From NCBI GenBank assembly GCA_009885525.1, contig VFKN01000120.1, positions 1-61,547 of the forward strand: a stretch of 61,547 bases of DNA, read 5' to 3'. Positions 60,130-61,547 of this stretch are shown here, in pieces. This stretch comes from Anaerolineaceae bacterium (GTDB lineage: Bacteria; Chloroflexota; Anaerolineae; Anaerolineales; Villigracilaceae). The notes under the pieces were generated by a model. That model worked only from the letters and a program-made list of their open reading frames with translations, did not search any database and was not told the DNA's origin. Within the stretch, counting starts at the first letter, position 1, and every line of letters begins with the position of its first letter. The translations under genes and the position numbers were made by a program.

Positions 60130-60900
60130 TTACCGCCAAACAAAACTCAACGGTGCGGACAATGGCAGTGTGATCACCGCAATTTGAGGATCCGGCCTGC
60201 CGCATACTCCGCCAACGCACTGACAATTGGCATCCATCGTGCTGCTTTTACAATCCACAGAGACAAACTCCACATTCCATGCGCCGGAAAACTTGGGGGG
60301 CAGATAAGCATAAAATACGCCAGCTGCATCGCTGACGGCATCTTCGCGCTGAGTATCTTGCGTGATGGCAAATCCGATCCCAGCGACTGGACTCCCGTTT
60401 ACATCCAGCACTTTGCCTGTCACGATTTGCGCATCCTTTGGCGTAACCAGCGGCAGGGAGGCTGCATCAAATCCGCTGGAGACAAAATCAACGCCTACCC
60501 AGCCAATGATTCCTTCTTCGTTGAGAACGTTCAACCATTTTCCACCGGGAGCGGCGCCAAGCACCTGTAATTTTGTTCCCTTGGGAAGCACTCGGCTGAC
60601 TTTAAACAGCCGGCCAGGATTCACACGCAAGTTGACACTCTCCGCCTGGGTATAAACATAGCGGACGCCAGCCGTCATAGAAGTGAGCGTAACCACTGGA
60701 GCAGGAGTCATTGTTGCCAATTCAGGCGTTGCGCTCTCCTGAATTGGCGGCGCAGGCGAAACATTTGCAGCCACAGCGGTGAGAGTCGTGGCAACAATGG
60801 TCGCAAGCTGTTGATTAGGATCTGCCGCAACTCCAACACAGCCAATCATAAAAAATAACGTCAAGAGAAGGAAAGCCGGGATGGAAAAAAGTTTTTTCAT
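60130..60900 (-). CDS. Lipoprotein with SH3b and CnaB-like domains
   Basis: 256 residues. The signal peptide ends in a lipobox-like FMIGC (Cys about 21). A Thr/Pro/Ala-rich linker follows, then a bacterial SH3 domain (about 80-145: SVNLRVNPGRLFKVSRVLPKGTKLQV, WLNVLNEEGIIGWVGVDF) and a C-terminal beta-sandwich like CnaB/carboxypeptidase regulatory domains (about 160-225: VTGKVLDVNGSPVAGIGFAI). A cell-surface lipoprotein that probably binds cell-wall peptides. The last 25 residues contain four Cys. Confidence 0.85.
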   Translation of the reverse strand: MKKLFSIPAFLLLTLFFMIGCVGVAADPNQQLATIVATTLTAVAANVSPAPPIQESATPELATMTPAPVVTLTSMTAGVRYVYTQAESVNLRVNPGRLFKVSRVLPKGTKLQVLGAAPGGKWLNVLNEEGIIGWVGVDFVSSGFDAASLPLVTPKDAQIVTGKVLDVNGSPVAGIGFAITQDTQREDAVSDAAGVFYAYLPPKFSGAWNVEFVSVDCKSSTMDANCQCVGGVCGRPDPQIAVITLPLSAPLSFVWR

Positions 60901-60933
60901 AGTAGTCCTGATGTTTACATCAGTAATTCAAAA

Positions 60934-61547
60934 CTAGACTTTGCTCCATCGGTCTCGATCATACTCGACCCTGTTATTATTCATCGCTCTTTGCCACAGA
61001 TTATCATTGGCGCGCTGATCAAAATAAGCCTGTTCCAGTTTTTCATAAATGCTGCTTTTATCATAATCACGCAAAAAGGTGGTTTTTTCCTCGCGCTTCA
61101 CTAGAAATTTTACGCCTTCAAACTCTTCAACTACGGCGTCATTTTTATCCGTCCAATTTTTCTCTTCAGCCTGATTTTCTGTCAGCCACTGTTCGTATGA
61201 AAACAAATGACCAGCCAGCCATGCTTCAAGGTCGGGCAGGTCTTGTTGCCCGGTCTTCCACTGCACCGTACACCATTCCTGATAACGCTTATTGATCTCG
61301 GCGTCATATCTGGAATGCAGATATTTCTCCCGACTTTCATAAAGCCATTGCTCCGGATCTGGATACTCTCCGTAGTTTGTCAATATCCATGGGCGGTAAC
61401 TTGAATCCCGTCTGGCGCGCTCGAGCACACTCTCGTGAATAACTGGCGGCCCAAAAGTTTCAACCGCTTTCTTGTCCCAGACTTTATCTCTCTTGCCTGC
61501 TTTAAAAAACCTGCCCGCCCCGACCCGCGGCGGATGAAAAGCATCAG
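60934..61547 (-). CDS. Hypothetical protein, partial (5' end outside window)
   Basis: The frame is open from the right edge of the window to the stop at 60934 (about 204 codons seen). A GTG at 61428 is an internal codon in an uninterrupted frame, so the true start lies outside. The protein is very polar, rich in Asp, Glu, Arg, Trp and Tyr, with no membrane segment, no Cys apart from one, and repeated W-x3-N/E patterns. No family recognised. It is 33 bp upstream of the lipoprotein gene on the same strand. Confidence 0.7.
   Translation of the reverse strand, partial: DAFHPPRVGAGRFFKAGKRDKVWDKKAVETFGPPVIHESVLERARRDSSYRPWILTNYGEYPDPEQWLYESREKYLHSRYDAEINKRYQEWCTVQWKTGQQDLPDLEAWLAGHLFSYEQWLTENQAEEKNWTDKNDAVVEEFEGVKFLVKREEKTTFLRDYDKSSIYEKLEQAYFDQRANDNLWQRAMNNNRVEYDRDRWSKV

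Overview
The window looks like a chromosomal segment of a Chloroflexota bacterium, most likely of the Anaerolineae. This is an inference from gene style: secreted proteins with Thr/Pro-rich stalks and C-terminal membrane anchors, a CAP-LysM surface protein, FGYPIS-type secreted repeats, a kinase-AAA-GAF-GGDEF giant protein, and many short dispersed hairpin repeats. No rRNA is present; one tRNA gene (Ser, anticodon CGA) is. Moderate GC is broken by AT-richer islands at the left end (polysaccharide genes) and at 25.6-27.1 kb (restriction-modification remnant).

Layout. 1-11.2 kb (minus strand): a surface-polysaccharide locus with dTDP-rhamnose synthesis (rmlC-rmlB-rmlA-rmlD), a membrane-anchored subtilase, a Wzm/Wzt ABC exporter, a three-domain sulfotransferase/WbsX/sulfotransferase protein and a second sulfotransferase cut by the window edge. 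11.36-16.98 kb (plus): a tight seven-gene operon of ClpS, a PlsC-like acyltransferase, a UPF0104 membrane protein, a zinc-type dehydrogenase, a divergent 6-pyruvoyl-tetrahydropterin-synthase-fold protein, a GT4 glycosyltransferase and a methyltransferase. This is the best candidate for an undescribed pathway, possibly a modified pterin glycoside or glycolipid. 16.98-25.5 kb (minus): an MFS pump, a split glutamine-dependent NAD synthetase with a HEPN/MNT pair between its halves, tRNA-Ser, a beta-CASP nuclease with RNase D, a GNAT enzyme, and slipin with NfeD.

25.6-31.3 kb: a truncated DNA methyltransferase with an HNH nuclease, wecC-wecB for UDP-ManNAcA, and a secreted repeat protein. 31.6-36.7 kb: the 1694-residue kinase-ATPase-GAF-diguanylate cyclase. 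36.7-44.5 kb: a repeat island with a MITE, then mnmA, an S9 peptidase, DedA, VanZ, a radical SAM protein and an amino acid permease. 44.7-48.6 kb: an FGGY kinase overlapping a fused two-flavin oxidoreductase, resembling glycerol catabolism. 48.6-52.2 kb: an ABC-2 exporter. 52.2-56.5 kb (minus): an acyltransferase-3, FocA with a stand-alone RAM protein, a CAP-LysM protein and a small membrane protein. 56.7-61.5 kb: glnS, a DUF1801 protein, an M14 peptidase, an SH3b lipoprotein and a partial gene.

Non-coding structure is unusually rich. Two copies of a 122-123 bp element carry terminal inverted repeats and perfect 8-bp target duplications, which marks them as a MITE; they sit just upstream of the promoters of mnmA and glnS. 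Arrays of 7-bp and 8-bp units occur between operon genes and inside coding sequence, and an inverted repeat is carried in frame in an interdomain linker. Two promoters (focA and the ABC exporter) share the same geometry, with a perfect TGTGA-N6-TCACA palindrome 5 nt downstream of the -10 box. All similarity statements are from reading the sequence; no database search was run.
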